Of a stretch of 64,000 nt of DNA, positions 63,633-64,000 are shown piece by piece. The stretch spans positions 6,477 to 70,476 of the forward strand of contig CAYTID010000002.1 in the NCBI GenBank assembly GCA_964437735.1. Reading direction: 5' to 3'. The translations under genes were made by a program, and so were the position numbers. Origin of the DNA: CAYTID01 sp964437735 (GTDB taxonomy: Bacteria; Bacteroidota; Ignavibacteria; UBA10030; BY39). The first letter of the stretch is position 1, and each line of letters begins with the position of its first letter. The notes beneath the pieces are model-generated. The model worked only from the letters and a program-made list of their open reading frames with translations. It ran no database searches and was not told the DNA's origin.

Positions 63633-64000
63633 TTAAATATAAATTTTAGTAATTCTTGAATCATATCAGTCCATTTATAATTTTTAATTACTTTCTCATA
63701 AGCAAGCTTAGCTTTTTCCTTCCTTTGCTCGGGATTATTCAAATACCATTCTATTTTTTCCTTAAGTTCGGGTATATTTTTAAATGTTTCAATTTCGTCA
63801 TTCGGAAACCATTTTTTGAAATCCTCTTTATATTCAGCAATCTGAAAACCACCTGCACAGGCTATTTCAAATACTCGCATCGGTACGCCGGCTATTAACG
63901 TGGGATTTATAATACTAATAAATATTTTACAAATATTGTAGAATTGATTCAATTCTTCAAAAGAAAGGTATCTGACTTCAATAGAATTTTTTAAGGAAGG
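63629..64000 (-). CDS. CgeB-like glycosyltransferase (partial, C-terminal)
   Basis: The frame runs off the right edge, so only the C-terminal ~124 residues are seen. It contains ISIINPTLIAGVPMRVFEIACAGG and the E-x7 type donor site, then IEWYLNNPEQRKEKAKLAYEKVIKNYKW, typical of the Glyco_trans_1_2/CgeB group. The TTG at 63952 is not the true start: upstream codons continue in frame to the edge (SLKNSIEVRYLSFEELN). First gene of the visible cluster. Confidence 0.8.
   Translation of the reverse strand, partial: PSLKNSIEVRYLSFEELNQFYNICKIFISIINPTLIAGVPMRVFEIACAGGFQIAEYKEDFKKWFPNDEIETFKNIPELKEKIEWYLNNPEQRKEKAKLAYEKVIKNYKWTDMIQELLKFIFK

Overview
The window looks like a chromosomal segment of a low-GC, Gram-negative member of the Bacteroidota/Chlorobi/Ignavibacteria assemblage. 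The evidence is in the sequence. Two secreted proteins carry C-terminal type IX secretion (T9SS) sorting domains of the NYPNPF type. Candidate promoters fit the Bacteroidota TTTG-N19/20-TAnnTTTG pattern. There are heptose, LPS and O-antigen genes, and the gene order thrS-infC-rpmI-rplT-pheS-pheT-(coiled coil)-zapA-rny is the one common in this group. I cannot name a species. Almost everything reads as ordinary, densely packed chromosome. There is no CRISPR array, prophage or intact insertion sequence. One 17-N assembly gap lies inside ftsY.

Layout. 1-5.0 kb (minus): a TamB/AsmA-like envelope protein (cut by the window edge) and the split ADP-heptose genes hldE2 and hldE1. 5.1-12.9 kb (plus): an rRNA/tRNA 2'-O-methyltransferase, a very large metalloprotease/beta-propeller/Omp85-like barrel fusion, then a four-gene TRAP transporter operon with a TPR lipoprotein (TatT-DctP-DctQ-DctM). 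12.9-14.1 kb: a gene-poor stretch with a degenerate direct repeat, hairpin elements, tRNA-Ser(CGA) and a degenerate receiver-domain gene. 14.3-17.0 kb (plus): a T9SS-exported TIGR03790 protein followed by a full-length transposase-derived protein whose catalytic residues are gone. 17.1-31.3 kb (minus): metabolic and housekeeping genes (EamA transporter, DUF362, UbiA-type prenyltransferase, a B12-dependent acyl-CoA mutase, mutL, dipeptide epimerase, ftsY, pgsA, nadB, an argD-like gene, coaE, rny). 31.3-39.0 kb (minus): a probable 6S RNA, zapA, a coiled-coil gene, pheT, pheS, rplT, rpmI, infC (starting at ATT) and thrS, preceded by a four-tRNA cluster (Gly, Cys, Leu, Val) with its own terminator. 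39.7-47.0 kb: two convergent secreted proteins, an Asp-box propeller protein and a giant C25 (gingipain/PorU-like) peptidase. 47.0-51.5 kb (minus): two glycosyltransferases, a small outer-membrane protein and a long-chain acyl-CoA synthetase. 51.8-64.0 kb (minus): a surface polysaccharide cluster ending in a strong terminator.

How the genes work together. Much of the window serves the cell envelope: heptose supply, glycosyltransferases, O-antigen/capsule sugar nucleotides, an initiating sugar-phosphate transferase, TamB-like and Omp85-like proteins, and T9SS cargo. The polysaccharide cluster contains the dehydrogenase, aminotransferase and acetyltransferase set that makes 2,3-diacetamido-uronic acid sugars, plus a dehydratase, RmlD-like reductase and 2-epimerase set that fits UDP-L-QuiNAc or UDP-L-FucNAc. 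The second theme is translation and cell division in one long conserved run.

Most worth a second look: the transposase-derived protein without a DDE triad; the protease/propeller/barrel fusion; the TPAT-type transporter whose binding protein has Trp where most TRAP proteins have Arg; the acyl-CoA mutase whose two substrate-selecting residues match isobutyryl-CoA mutase rather than methylmalonyl-CoA mutase; the ATT start of infC; and the structured RNA between zapA and rny. I did not find a wholly new multi-gene system that I could defend from sequence alone.
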